Assembly (NCBI GenBank): GCA_023053545.1
Contig: JAKZAN010000098.1
Span: 1-64,000 of the forward strand
Source of the DNA: Lepidurus packardi
Lineage: Eukaryota > Arthropoda > Branchiopoda > Notostraca > Triopsidae
DNA length: 64,000 bases
Direction of reading: 5' to 3'
A model generated the notes under the pieces. That model was not told the origin of the DNA. It was given only the letters and a program-made list of their open reading frames with translations, and ran no database searches. Positions 34,317-45,027 of this stretch are shown one piece after another. Position 1 is the first letter of the stretch; every line of letters begins with the position of its first letter. The position numbers and the translations under genes are program-made.

Positions 34317-37300
34317 TCAGACATCAATTTTCATGGCCTGGTAGGCTGTTCCAATGTGAGAGTGTACGACTTACACGCTGAGAACTGACTTAGTGGGGAA
34401 CATCTCCTTGATGGTTTAGCGACAGTTATCATCGAGTAACACTCCTTTTTTGGCATCTTTGGGCATTATGCTCATTCGTATCTTCGAATCATTGAAAGGG
34501 TAGATTTTGTCTTAGTATGTAGTTTCCAGCTCCCTGAATTGGCTGAGAATCACCTCTTTGAGTTGTGCTCCTGTGAAACTGGATTTATAGATTTTGACTA
34601 TTAGAGGATTGCCTAAGTAAACTCCGTTACGGTTCTTATGGCACACATAGATATTGCACTTCGAGGCATTGCCTGTGTTTTGATGTCCGTTCCTACTAAC
34701 TGGGCCATCTTGGTTAATGGTATCACTAGCAGAATGCGTATCGACACAAGAGAGAGGAAAGCTTACGAGGAGGTCTTATTAAACAATTACTTTACAGTTA
34801 ATTTTGGAAATTTGAGGGTATAAGGGTTCATCGAGTCTCAACTCTTTTAGTATTTTATCGGCTGAAGTGTCTAGAGCGACCATCCTTAAGGATCCTTCAG
34901 TTCTGGATTTGTCTTCGATAAGAGCGTTTTTGATGGTATCATTCTGTTCGAGAATGCCTAATGTCTCTTGTACTGTGGTACTTTTAGTTATGACGAGAGT
35001 AACTTCTTCCGATGTCCGAAAGTTCAATCGAGCCCTGTATGAAACCTTCAGCACAAAGTTTTCTCCTCTATCGTTCACAGGGATGTCCGACTTTTGAAAT
35101 ACGATTGTACTATCGTGCTTGATAATGTCGATCAGAGTTTTGTTGGACATTGCTCCCTCGGCGCCTTGCTATTGCTTTTGGTCTTCAGGATCGCTCACCT
35201 CAACGTACTTCCCACTCTTGGATGGCTTGTGTTTGAGCACCAAGTAGCGATACGACATGAATGTCTCTCTGAGTTCTGGCGACAACACACTATGAAAGAT
35301 GAAGAATCGGATGTCCTGCAGAGTCGAGTGCTTGGAAAGATAATGACTGCTGCAGATCTACTTGTCTTCAGAACGGAAGACAACATACACTCGATCCGAA
35401 TTCTATTTGTAGACTTCCTAAAGTCTTTCTACGTCAATCTCACTGTTCAAAAACAGTTTTTCCACGATTACCATTATGAGCCTGTTCCTGGGCGAGTCAT
35501 TGCTGATAAAGTCTTCTGCCTCGATCCTTTGGATATCGAACTTGGTGCCGCTAGCTTCCAGGTAGTATTCATACTTGTAACTTTAGGTGTCGGTCTGGTA
35601 CTTATCAGCTAAAGCCTTCAGACATTATTTGTATCGCAGATCTTTGCCCGTCAAAAAGAAGTAGTCGTCGATATTAAAAGCGACTGTGCCGTTGGGTTTG
35701 GTCTCATAGAGCTTTACTACCATTACCCAAGTGTTATTACAGGATTCTGTAGATTGCAGAAGGCTGGGAACCTATTCAAACTATTTGTTGTTTGAGGCAG
35801 GTCTAAGAGTATAACACTACCCCTCGTCGCTCCACAGGATCGCGTTGTCCCTAGATTTTTTGAACACGATCAGGATTGGACGAAAAATCTATCTGAATAT
35901 CTCACCTAGTGTCGCATCCTCTCCTTTGTAATACAAACTCATCAGACCTTCCTTTTGGGCCACTGAGCAGAAGTAAAGCCATATACCTGTTTGGTCATCC
36001 GAAGACCCCTGAGGGTACTGAGACAATATGTAACTCAAATAATCCTTGATAGGCTGGTCTTTCCGCAGATATTCTTTAACTGTGCCGGAAAAGTAGTTGT
36101 TTGAGTCTTCAGAGGAGTTGAGGTCTGTCTGATAAAGCATGCCGTTAGAAAGGCAAGGCATGCCTTTGATCAAGTTCCATTCTGTGACTTGAAATTCGAT
36201 GTAGTCGATGCGCAGTTTCTTTTCCTTTTCTTACTCGTGCCTTCGGTGGTACTACTCGTGTATCCATTGGGGATAAACATGGGCGGGAGCATTAAGCCTG
36301 AAGATTTTATGTTTCCAAGAGTCACTCACATACACCAGCATGTAGGCAGTAGACTGCATATTGATTATCTCCTCTGTGAGGGTGAGTTCTTGTGGATGTA
36401 AGTGTTTCACAGAATAGCTTCCACCGAAATTCTCATCGAATACCTTTTCGCGAGAAGCTTCCTCGACTTGCTCGTCGTTGAATAAAAACCATTTTTAGTT
36501 AATTCTCAGGTAGGCGTAGTAGTGTCCTGAGTTCGCCCTGCGTCCCGCATGCACTAGAACTGCATACAGAGTATAATTAGTTTTGTCGACACCTTTTGCC
36601 AGCTGGTCCACCCTTAGAGTTTCAGGGTATGTGTACCTGTCCAGAATTTTAACATTCTCATCGGTTTCATAGTTGTACTCAAACCTTTTGAGCTGGATCA
36701 GCAAGACTGGCGGTAAATTTGATATTACAACTCCTTTGCGGGCCCTTTGCTTGCCGAAGGTTTCGGTATCGTACATGTTGTCAGCGTCGAGCAACTCGTA
36801 GCCCATATACTCTTGGGCGAGGGACGACTCGAGGCTGTCGTAGTTTTTGGTGCTCAGCTGCAAGTCGAAGAATCTTTCCTGTCTCTACGAACGGAATTCA
36901 ATATCTGTGCATTCAATGAAATGAGTGAGAGTTCCTTCGAATATCTCATTCAGGGCATTGAAGTGTCGCCCATCTGCATTAATCTTCTTCTCCAGTGCTT
37001 CAAAAAAGAGGTAGCAGAACTCCTGAACATCTTGTTGCACTCCTGTCTCCTTCCGAGACCATCCGTAAGACCTGCACAATTCCTGCGTCGATACCGCCTT
37101 GTTGTCGTGGGCCAGTCGGTAAAACAAGAACTGCAGAGTGCCAGGGAACTTATCAGGCTTGTCTGTGGTGTCGAGGGCCAGAATGATTTGGCGCAAGTGT
37201 GGGAGGTGGTAAAGCATTTGGAGATACGAGTTCATGTAGCAGGTATTACCTTGGTTGACTAAGCCATTGAGGCCAGGAACGGCGGAACCATTTTTGGGAA

Positions 37301-38024
37301 TCGACCATTCCAAGTAGAGATCCAGGAACACATCAGATTTGATTTATTTGATCCCCATCTTCAGAAGCTGTTTACTTTCAGATGTATTCAACTCTTTGGT
37401 TGTCCTTTTAATGACTCTTGACTCTGTCTGGTTACTGACCCAGTAAATCTTCCCCCGTGTTGTCACTTGTAGAGTTGTTGGCAACTCACCAGTGCTCTCT
37501 ATGCCCTATTCTTTAAGGCTTCCTCGTGGCATCTCATTTGTGCAATTATCCAAGCTGACTGACTCCGGCAGTTGTTTTTGAACGAGTCTAGAGCTGGATT
37601 TCTGATTTAGGGTGTATTATATGGACAGTGTAGAGTTTTCCTTCTAAGTCAGGGAGGCTTGGTTGGTCAGTCTGATAATGAGAGCAGGTATCTTGTTTAT
37701 ACTGATCTACTGTTCAAACCGGTCTGCCCATTTACGGAGAGGAATAGTAATGATGAGATGGACTTCGTCCCACTCTTGTTGTTCTTCGACCTTGATATCT
37801 GAACAGGTGTCGAGCGGGATGACTGCAGGGATGGGAGTGGTGTTCTATTCTTGAAAGGATCTGTTGCGGGGTCTTTTTCTGGCGCGTTGGGGTTTTACGA
37901 TTGGGGGCTTGGTGTGTTCTGGCTGCTATGCAGGTTCAGCATGGATATGCTATTACTATGGAGGAGGCTTTTTGGTCAAGGGAGGGGAGGCATGAGCCTT
38001 TTTTGGCGTGGTCTGTGTGGACAT
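34317..38024 (-). CDS. USP7-like ubiquitin-specific protease
   Basis: Read as one exon, 1235 aa, with more than 25 UAR codons. The USP core (~240-520) has the Cys box GLVNQGNTCYMNSYLQML (Cys ~257), QQDVQEFCYLFFEALE, PPVLLIQLKRFEYN and the His box VLVHAGRRANSGHYYAYLR, then KWFLFNDEQVEEAS and STAYMLVYV. The spacing and the 'DLYLEWSIPKNG' lead match USP7/HAUSP. The remaining ~700 residues read as the C-terminal ubiquitin-like array. The N-terminal ~230 residues are Pro/Gln-rich with no evident TRAF/MATH substrate-binding domain. Deubiquitination in the nucleus is inferred. A final splice (GTAAGT ~34370) could move the stop to 34324. Confidence 0.92.
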
Positions 38025-38154
38025 TCGGCACCGTTGACAGAGATTCTCCAAAACACAGAATGAGTTTAATTGCTGTCTTATAGGATTGATATCTAGTTTA
38101 TAATACAGAGGGTCGATTCTGTGAAAAGCCTACTCCTACTCTTAGACACGTACA

Positions 38155-38588
38155 TCATGGGCTCCTGGTCTCCAGCTTGGTGGAGACTGCATGGCTGCCG
38201 CTCCCTTGGTTCCTTGTTGTGTCTGCCTCATCCACGTGATCGGGGGTTTCTTCCACTATTGGTCTAATCTATTGTGTGTTGGCTTCGCCTGAATCCTCGA
38301 GTCTTTGTTTCAAAACTTGTAGATTCTTTCTGGCTTTGTGGATGCTCCTTAGATTGTTAAAGACGGCGTCGAAGTTTGTCCTGACACTTGCGATTATTTT
38401 AGAAGCGTCTGTAAAGGCAGTGGTTGCTTCAAGATACATGCGATCGGAGTAATCGACGAGATCGGAAAGCGTATCGACAGTCTCGGACAGGTGGTGGATG
38501 CTGCAGAGTAACGGGAGGTAGGTTACGTAGAGTGTTGGTTGCCGATGATGAATTTATAGGTTTCTTCGGGGAGAAGCTCGCGTTGCAT
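38155..38588 (-). CDS. KxDL-like small helical protein (BORC/BLOC-type), tentative
   Basis: Exons 38588-38527 and 38500-38155; a 26-nt intron (GTAACC...CTGCAG) repairs the frame; 135 aa. Residues ~10-90 form one long helix, IIGNQHSTIHHLSETVDTL…, ending in RTNFDAVFNNLRSIHKARK. The last part resembles the KxDLxxIFxxIRxLKxxL signature of KXD1, a subunit of BORC-type complexes on lysosomes, but the Lys-x-Asp core is weak. The C-terminal third is acidic and disordered. Treat the family call as a suggestion. Confidence 0.6.
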
Positions 38589-38724
38589 ATCTGGGAGGCC
38601 AAGAAATTAAAATACACTCCAGCCTAGTCAATAATATAGCTCGTTACCCTTGTTGTTTTTTTAACGAACTTCTGAAATAATTCCAGCTTCCCATAAATCC
38701 TCGCGCCTGTCTCGAGTCTCAAGC

Positions 38725-40299
38725 ATGTTCCGCCGTCGTGACCCCCGCACTGCTGACCCTAGTGAGCGACTACGCAAGCACAGGGAAACCGAGATGTTGA
38801 TCCTACTAGACAAATGCACTCGTAACAAACTTCTCCGCCACCCATCCTACACCTTCCCAGAAATCAGCAAGGACGACAAAATACTGCTCCGCCAGCAGGT
38901 CAAAGATAATAATCTAACCCTTGTGGCTCTCCTCAGCGCCCACAAAAAGACACCCGACTTCAGTGCACTCCAGATAGACTTACGTCGCATTCTGGCTACA
39001 GTCAAGGCCAGAGTGGCTAATGCCTTCGCCAATCCCACCGAGCACAATTCTCGCAAGAGCAACTCTCGCGTATCTTCTGTACAAAGTACCTATCGCGGGG
39101 CTACTTCCTGCGCCAAGAGTTCATTTCCTGGCTGCCTGCCAGGAGGGTTGGCGCAGCTGCTGTGCAAAAATACTGAGGATCTGGATCGACTACAAATGAT
39201 GCTAGTTGTGGATCACCGTAACAACAACTTCGTGCATCGAGGCCAAATAACTGAAGTTTATAACGATGAAGTGGTCAAAGGGTAGTCGGACAATAAATAT
39301 AGCGACGAAGATTGTGCAGATGGGGATGATACGCAGTTTGAGGAAGAGGGCCTTTTGTGCTATCGCAAGTATAATCCTGCGGCTGAACTGCAGGAATACG
39401 CACAGAGAATCAAAGAACAGGTCAGGGTGATTAGTACTCGTGATCTGGAGACGAAAATTGCGAACCAGATCGACCAGGAAATAGACAGAGAATTCGCGAA
39501 TCTCTCCATCTCAGATCCCAACAGTATCGGGATAGCCAATACTTTCCTTCCTGTCTAAGATTCCATCGATGAAAGTACACTCATGGGATGGGCCAAAGGG
39601 GAGCACTAACCCAGCATCCAAAGTTAAATCCCCCATAAAGAATATGACGAGTTTTCTAGCCACAACTTCGGGGCCTTCGAAGAACTTGACTGCTCTTTTA
39701 ACAACCCAATCAAGTTATCAAGCCCCAATCATGGCGAAGTGAGCAAGAAGCTGACACTCTTTTCAGAAATGATTGAGGCCAACACTTAATAGAACTCAAC
39801 CAGAGATGAAGGAAACCATGACTTCAGAAGGAAAGCCTTCCCAATCCGAGAAAATGTTTCGGAATGGCAGTGGGAGTTACCTTCCAAGGGGTCTCATCCT
39901 TCCGTATTGAGGTAGCACAACAGAGAAAATAGCAGACAGTCTGAAAACGAGGGCTGTAGACAAGTGGGGAACGGAAATTTAAAAGACCAAACGAGTGTTT
40001 GGTACAAGAAATTCTTGGAAACCAGTTCCAAGTATATGATCAAGTAAGATTATCCAGTGCCGGAGCCATCTGCGCTAAGCGTCAGCCAAACTGTCGATAT
40101 TCAATCGAGCGGAATGGCAGGAAAATGCATGCAGTTAGGCTTGAATCTAGAAAAGGTCAATGAGACATGGAAATGTTCGGGGCCTCAGGAGTAGGCGACA
40201 GAGCTCTTCAGTTTCCGGAAGGCCACAGAGAACACGAAACATGGAGAATTCTACAAACGACTACAGATGGAACTGGAGGACACTGATGTTTCGGTATGA
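38725..40299 (+). CDS. Hypothetical acidic, Gln-rich protein
   Basis: Intronless, 524 aa, with about ten UAR codons. The first ~110 residues are basic and helical (RLRKHRETEMLILLDKC…, DDKILLRQQVKDNN). From ~140 the protein is mostly polar, acidic and low in structure, with one more helical block (AAELQEYAQRIKEQVRVIST). No signal peptide, membrane segment or known domain was recognised. It follows the KxDL-like gene divergently (136 bp apart) and is followed by the aquaporin on the same strand, 88 bp away. Confidence 0.65.
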
Positions 40300-40387
40300 G
40301 GAGATCTAATTACTTATATGTATTTGCCGTGGCCGGAAGGTTGAGTTTCGCACTCGCTTATAATTACACCATTATCTCCATCTCGTC

Positions 40388-41121
40388 ATGACTTTACTCG
40401 CAGCTCCCAAAACAAAGATAGCCTTTTTCGAGTTCACAGGCACCATGTTTCTAGCTTATGGCGTCGTCTGCTCCTCCATCAAAGGATACCCCTCTGATTT
40501 CTTCATCTCGTGTTCTCTCTACTTGGCCATCGGTTGGGCTTCGGACTTCTCTGGGGCTCACTTCAACCCAGCCGTGAGCCTCGCTTTGTACTTGCATAAT
40601 AAATATGACTACCTGTGGTTGTATCTCGTCAGCCAAGTCTTGGGAGCTCTTACCGGAGTTTTCGGAGGTACATCTTTTCATGAGCAGTTCGTATCCTTTG
40701 TATAGCCTACCTTTTGACCGAAAAGACACTAATTCCAGTATAGGATGGACTGACGATCTCTATGTATGTGCACTATGCTTGTAAGGAAATAGTCGGCGCC
40801 TTTTTGTTTTGCCATAGCGTCCTCCTTGTGGCAAATAAGAACACTTCATTTACCCGCAAGCCTCAATATGTGCAAGCCTTCGTTCCGACTGCACTATTCG
40901 TCTGCAGATTCTTGGCTGGTAACGTAGGTATCAACCCAGCAGTGGACTTGGCAGCTCTAGTAGCTCATGCAGTGATGAAGGGAGGAAATATTGGTAGTTT
41001 CTGGATAGGAGTGGCGTCGCCGCTAGTGGGAGGAGCAGTGGGCGGGCTGTTCCATAAATTGGCTTACGAACCAAGTGTGTGCCTGAGCCGAGAGGAGAAT
41101 AGAGTAAAGAAAGTTGGATGA
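40388..41121 (+). CDS. Aquaporin/MIP-family channel (one intron)
   Basis: Exons 40388-40690 and 40744-41121, phase-0 intron of 53 nt; 226 aa, slightly short for a MIP. Six hydrophobic segments plus both half-helices are present: first NPA in SGAHFNPAVSLALYL, second in AGNVGINPAVDLAALVAHAV. The family conducts water or glycerol across plasma or vacuole membranes. The residue directly after the second NPA is normally the selectivity-filter Arg (NPAR); here it is Val. The pore is therefore atypical. Confidence 0.9.
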
Positions 41122-41242
41122 TTCTAGACTCGAAACTATTGGAGAATAAGGTGGAGAGCGGAGGCGAAGAGGGTTTAGCAATTCGAGAGTTGATTGATTT
41201 AGTGTTAAATAATAGTGCCTAGTTAAATAAATTTGATCGAAA

Positions 41243-42401
41243 ATGGAAAGAACCATCATGGAAACACGTGTGTCTGCCATCCCCGAAGATGTCCTACTCG
41301 ACCCCCGATACAGGTAGACGTCCCTCGCATCCCAGACCGAAGACAAAGTCAGCTGCGTCTTCGTCCAGCACAAGGCTCGAGTAACAACTCATTCTGATTT
41401 GTGTTGCTTCTCTGTGCCTCTTCCTCTGTATGTCTGTGAGCAGAGTGCAGAGCTATCGGGTCAGAGCATCCTTGTAGATCTAAGGACTTCGAAAGCAGTA
41501 TTGCAAGTTGGAAGAGATGTTGGAAGATAAACTCTAAATCATCTAATAACTCAGAAACCAGGTGGCAGAATCTAGCAAATATAAGCACGAGTACGAGCAA
41601 CTGTATTCTTAGTACTCCAGGCTGAGTCACGCACATAAACTACTCCAGAACGAAGCAGCCCCCGATTGTAGCTGTGCCTCCACTGCTCAGAAATTCCAAG
41701 AATCCCAAAAGGTCTTCAAAGAGAAGCTCGAAGAAGAAAAACTGCTGCTGAGCAACCAAGTGCAGATGTTGCAGCAAGAAATATCAAGTCTCAAATATCA
41801 AATCAAGAACCAGCCGAACCAGCCCACTGAAATACAAAAGTTAAAGTATGCCATGGTCACAACCAAAAGAGTGTCTGACTTCCGATTCTGGGACGAAAAT
41901 ACCCTATCTTCTAAAGAGCACAACGAGACACAGAAGCTGGGTGACCCAAGAGTCGGAGGTTTCTTCACAAAGAACCTTAAGTCCAAGTCACAATAAGCCG
42001 TATCGCAGAATGATTATAAACAGGAGGTCCTCAGGCTCAGAGATGAACTCGCCATGAAGTAGGACGAACTCAGCATCAGAAGCCAAGAAACTGGCTGTTT
42101 AAAAACAGATCTCTTGAATCTCACGCAAAAACTCCAGCAGAGCCTGTTCAGCGAAGCAGCATATAGGGAGAGTCAAGCAGAGATTTACCGGCTAATGGGA
42201 GAGTTGGCTTAGAAAGATATGTTGGTCGAAAGATTGTGGAGATAGGGAAGAGAGTACGGGGTATGTTGTTGTGGAATCCGGTGCAATGGAGGGACTTGCA
42301 GTTTGGAGGAAGTGAAACGGCAGCTGCAGAGCATCAAGCGAAGTTAGAAGAGATAACTTAAAAAGGTGCTGAGTTGTCTGAAACTGCAGACGGCTTCATG
42401 A
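41243..42401 (+). CDS. Coiled-coil protein (one intron), unknown
   Basis: Exons 41243-41380 and 41451-42401; a 70-nt intron (GTAACA...GTGCAG) links the two frames; 362 aa. Long heptad-rich stretches follow: KQYCKLEEMLEDKLQIIQQL, then EKLEEEKLLLSNQVQMLQQE, then EVLRLRDELAMKQDELSI. A central block (TTKRVSDFRFWDENTL…) breaks the coil. The C-terminus has a Cys-rich patch (EYGVCCCGIRCNGGTC). No known family was recognised; a structural role is likely. Confidence 0.7.
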
Positions 42402-42507
42402 AGACATAAGCTCAAATAGTTTGAGAGATGCGTCACCATCTATAACGACTTCTACTTCGCCTAAATAGAAAAGAATGATACTACATGTTTAAAACACAGG
42501 ATCAGCA

Positions 42508-43600
42508 TCAGCAGCAAGGCAACTTGCACCCAGCCTTTCCAGTTTTGCAGCTTTCCTTCTTATTTTTTTTAGGCTTTTCCTTTTCTTCTTCATCATCCTC
42601 TTCCTCTTCTTCGATGCCCTCCAAACCTTCATAGTCAGGCCCATAGCCCACACCCAGGTAGAACTCAATCGCGTAAGGGATTACTTCTTCGTAGATACCG
42701 CTGGCAATCACATATTGTTGTTCCAGCTGTTCCACTTCCTCGTCATTCTCCTCTTCCTCCTCTTCCTTTTCCTCAGCCTCGTCCGTGTCTAGATCGATGC
42801 TTGCGAAGAAGTGGAAGAAGGACTCTTCCTTTACTTGTTTGCTGGTAGTTTTGCGCTCGCCATTTTTCTTCTTCTGCTTCTTCTTCACTACCTTGATGGT
42901 CACGTTCTTGCCCTCCTTCCATCTGATCACGTCGCCATGACTGTTCTTAATTTCATCGCCTTCTAACGTGAATTCCTTCAACAGTACACTATTCTCGAAC
43001 CATTGGTTCTCACTAAAGTAAAACTTCACAGTAAGGGTCTTTCCGTCCTCTGATTTGGTTCCCTCAATGCGGGTTAGGTGTTCGAGAATGGGCTCATCAA
43101 TGGGCTTGATTTCGCCAGCGAACTCAGACTGGAGGAGGCAACGGAGCCAGAAGCCCTTGAAAGGTTCTGCTTGAAGATAGTTCTTCTGGAGTCCCTGCTC
43201 CTCAGCAGTGAGGACTTGTTCGACGCCCTGGAAATCTTCAGGAACGAGGGGACGGGTGCCTTCAATGATTTCGTTGATCTAAAGAGAATGTGGTAGGGCT
43301 TTTAAAACAAAGAAAATACTTTGGTGAGGTAGGACTCAATCTATTTTCTGTATTTGAGTTAGATGCCGTTGATCTCCTTCTCGAGGCTGTCATCGAGTTT
43401 ACGCTTTTCGATCAGGAAGCCGTCGATGGCGATAGCCTGAACCTTCTCGGCGAGAGTGGGTAGGGCCTTGATGGCGTGTTGGACTTATTGTTCGGGGGTG
43501 AGTTCCTGTGTGGAAGAGGGTTAGGGAGGAGCGAGAGTACTTCGATGGAGTCTTGTTAGGGTTGCTGGGACTTGGCGTCGGCGCTGGTCTTGCGTACCAT
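42508..43600 (-). CDS. NAP1: Nucleosome assembly protein 1 (NAP1)
   Basis: Exons 43600-43541, 43505-43320 and 43278-42508; introns of 35 and 41 nt; 338 aa, close to family length. The N-terminal dimerisation helix is ALPTLAEKVQAIAIDGFLIE…LEKEINGI; the earmuff domain includes KGFWLRCLLQSE, VKFYFSENQWFENSVLLKEF, VTIKVVKKKQKKK and EESFFHFFAS. A long Glu/Asp tract follows. NAP1 shuttles H2A-H2B, and H3-H4, between cytosol and chromatin. The protein ends …GCKLPCC rather than the CaaX box of many NAP1 proteins. It lies 310 bp from the H3 gene. Confidence 0.95.
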
Positions 43601-43910
43601 TTGTTGAACTGTTGGCTTTGTAATAATTTAAGGTTCTGATAATTATGCAATTATTGTTTGGGATTTGGTGGGGACTAGATCTACAACAGTGTGGAGTCAA
43701 TAGGAACATCAACTAGCAATAATGCATATAGATGTTGCTTAAATCAGGGGCTGGTATATTGACACTAGGATTCGAATCAACGTATCGTTAACCGCCTCGC
43801 CCCAATTTTAAATGGCACTAACTCACCTGCCACTTCTTTAAAATATCCCAAACCGAAAGAATCCAACAAAACAGCAGATGCATAATTAAGATTCATCGTA
43901 CACACTCAAA
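43601..43910. other. Intergenic between NAP1 start and H3 end, no gene seen
   Basis: 310 bp between the NAP1 5' end and the H3 3' end, both leftward. It contains the palindrome GATTCGAATC (about 43772-43781) with flanking GGGGC/GCCCC arms that superficially suggest a tRNA; I could not fold one. I see no other feature. Confidence 0.4.
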
Positions 43911-44324
43911 TCAGAATCTGTCGCCCCTGATTCTTCTTGCCAACTGCAGATCTCTGGTCATGATGGTCACTCTTCTCGCATGGATCGCGCACAGGTTGGT
44001 GTCTTCGAACAGAGACACCAGGTACGCCTCCGCAGCCTCCTGCAAAGCAAGCACAGCTGAGGACTGGAATCTCAGCTCCTGCTTGAACTCATGTGCAAGC
44101 TCTCTGACGAGTCTCTGGAAAGGAAGCTTTCTGATGAGGAGATCAGTAGATTTTTGGTATTTTCTGATTTCTCTGAGGGCGACAGTTCCGGGTCTGAAGC
44201 GGTGGGGCTTCTTGACACCAGTGTTGACGGGGGCAGACTTCCTGGCGATCTTCTGGGCAACGAGCTGCTTTCTGGGGACTTTCTGGGCAGTTGACTTTCT
44301 AGCGGTCTGTTTAGTTCTGGCCAT
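43911..44324 (-). CDS. H3: Histone H3 (divergent N-terminal tail)
   Basis: Intronless, 137 aa, no UAR codons. The [10 protein letters not shown] start (K4, K9, S10) and the globular core ([66 protein letters not shown]) are canonical. The tail departs from the consensus between K9 and K27: [20 protein letters not shown] has one extra residue and changes STGGK and QLATK, which moves the K14/K18/K23 contexts. It packages DNA in the nucleosome. Divergently paired with H4, 237 bp apart. Confidence 0.97.
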   Translation of the reverse strand: MARTKQTARKSTAQKVPRKQLVAQKIARKSAPVNTGVKKPHRFRPGTVALREIRKYQKSTDLLIRKLPFQRLVRELAHEFKQELRFQSSAVLALQEAAEAYLVSLFEDTNLCAIHARRVTIMTRDLQLARRIRGDRF

Positions 44325-44561
44325 GATGGTGTTGTGTTTGCAGGTATTGATTAATTGATTATAAGGGTAGAGGACAGGCTTTAAGAATTAGGGACGGGTG
44401 GCGAATAATCCGAGTGAGGCCCTCAATGATTTTTGATTGGTTGTTTTCTGACCAATCAGAAATTAGAGCGTCTAGACTTTGGTTTTCTCCCCCGCCCACC
44501 CTATATATTAAACCACCCCTCCCTATACTAATTAAATCAAACACACACTCCACAATACACA
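44325..44561. promoter_or_regulatory. Bidirectional H3-H4 promoter with inverted CCAAT boxes and two TATA boxes
   Basis: Between the two histone start codons. GATTGG (44435-44440) and CCAATC (44452-44457) form inverted CCAAT boxes at the centre. For H4 a TATATATT element lies at 44502-44509, about 53 bp before its ATG. For H3 a TATAA element lies on the minus strand at 44359-44363, about 35 bp before its ATG. CCAAT pairs are typical of S-phase histone promoters, so coordinated expression of the pair is inferred. Confidence 0.7.
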
Positions 44562-44894
44562 ATGGCTGTCGGACAAGGCAAAGGCGGTAAAGGCGTTGGC
44601 AAGGGCGGAGCTGGCAAGGTTGGAATCAAGAGATCCACCAAGAAGAACAACAAGGCCTCCATTGAGGGAATCACTAAGCCCGCTATCAGAAGACTCGCAA
44701 GAAGAGGCGGCGTGAAGAGAATCTCGTCCTTCATCTACGACGACTCCAGACAAGTGCTGAAGAGCTTCTTGGAGAACATCGTGAGAGATGCCGTGACCTA
44801 CACTGAACACGCAAGAAGAAAAACAGTGACTGCTATGGACGTTGTCTACGCTCTCAAAAGACAGGGCAGGACCCTCTACGGCTTTGGCGGCTGA
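44562..44894 (+). CDS. H4: Histone H4 (divergent, extended N-terminal tail)
   Basis: Intronless, 110 aa including Met, about seven longer than usual, no UAR codons. From [16 protein letters not shown] to the end ([20 protein letters not shown]) it fits the ciliate H4 type, with [16 protein letters not shown] also ciliate-like. The tail is Gly/Lys-rich ([18 protein letters not shown]), but the basic patch KRHRK is replaced by IKRSTKKNN, so the His18-Arg19-Lys20 neighbourhood is lost. Paired with H3. Confidence 0.97.
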   Translation: MAVGQGKGGKGVGKGGAGKVGIKRSTKKNNKASIEGITKPAIRRLARRGGVKRISSFIYDDSRQVLKSFLENIVRDAVTYTEHARRKTVTAMDVVYALKRQGRTLYGFGG

Positions 44895-45027
44895 TCTAAT
44901 TGATAAATTATTGTTATTTGAAGCGATAGTAATGCCTGTATTAATTTATCTTCCCAGCCCTTTCAGGCGACAATAGCACTAAAATCTGGAAATGCTTTGG
45001 GCCCTCATGCCTCCGTAATCAATGTCT

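Noticed and set aside
43740..43812. tRNA-like segment with GGTTAA, TTCGAATC and GGGGC/GCCCC arms
   Set aside because: Only about 61 nt between the outer arms, no proper T-stem around TTCGAAT and no anticodon arm. Probably a chance palindrome.
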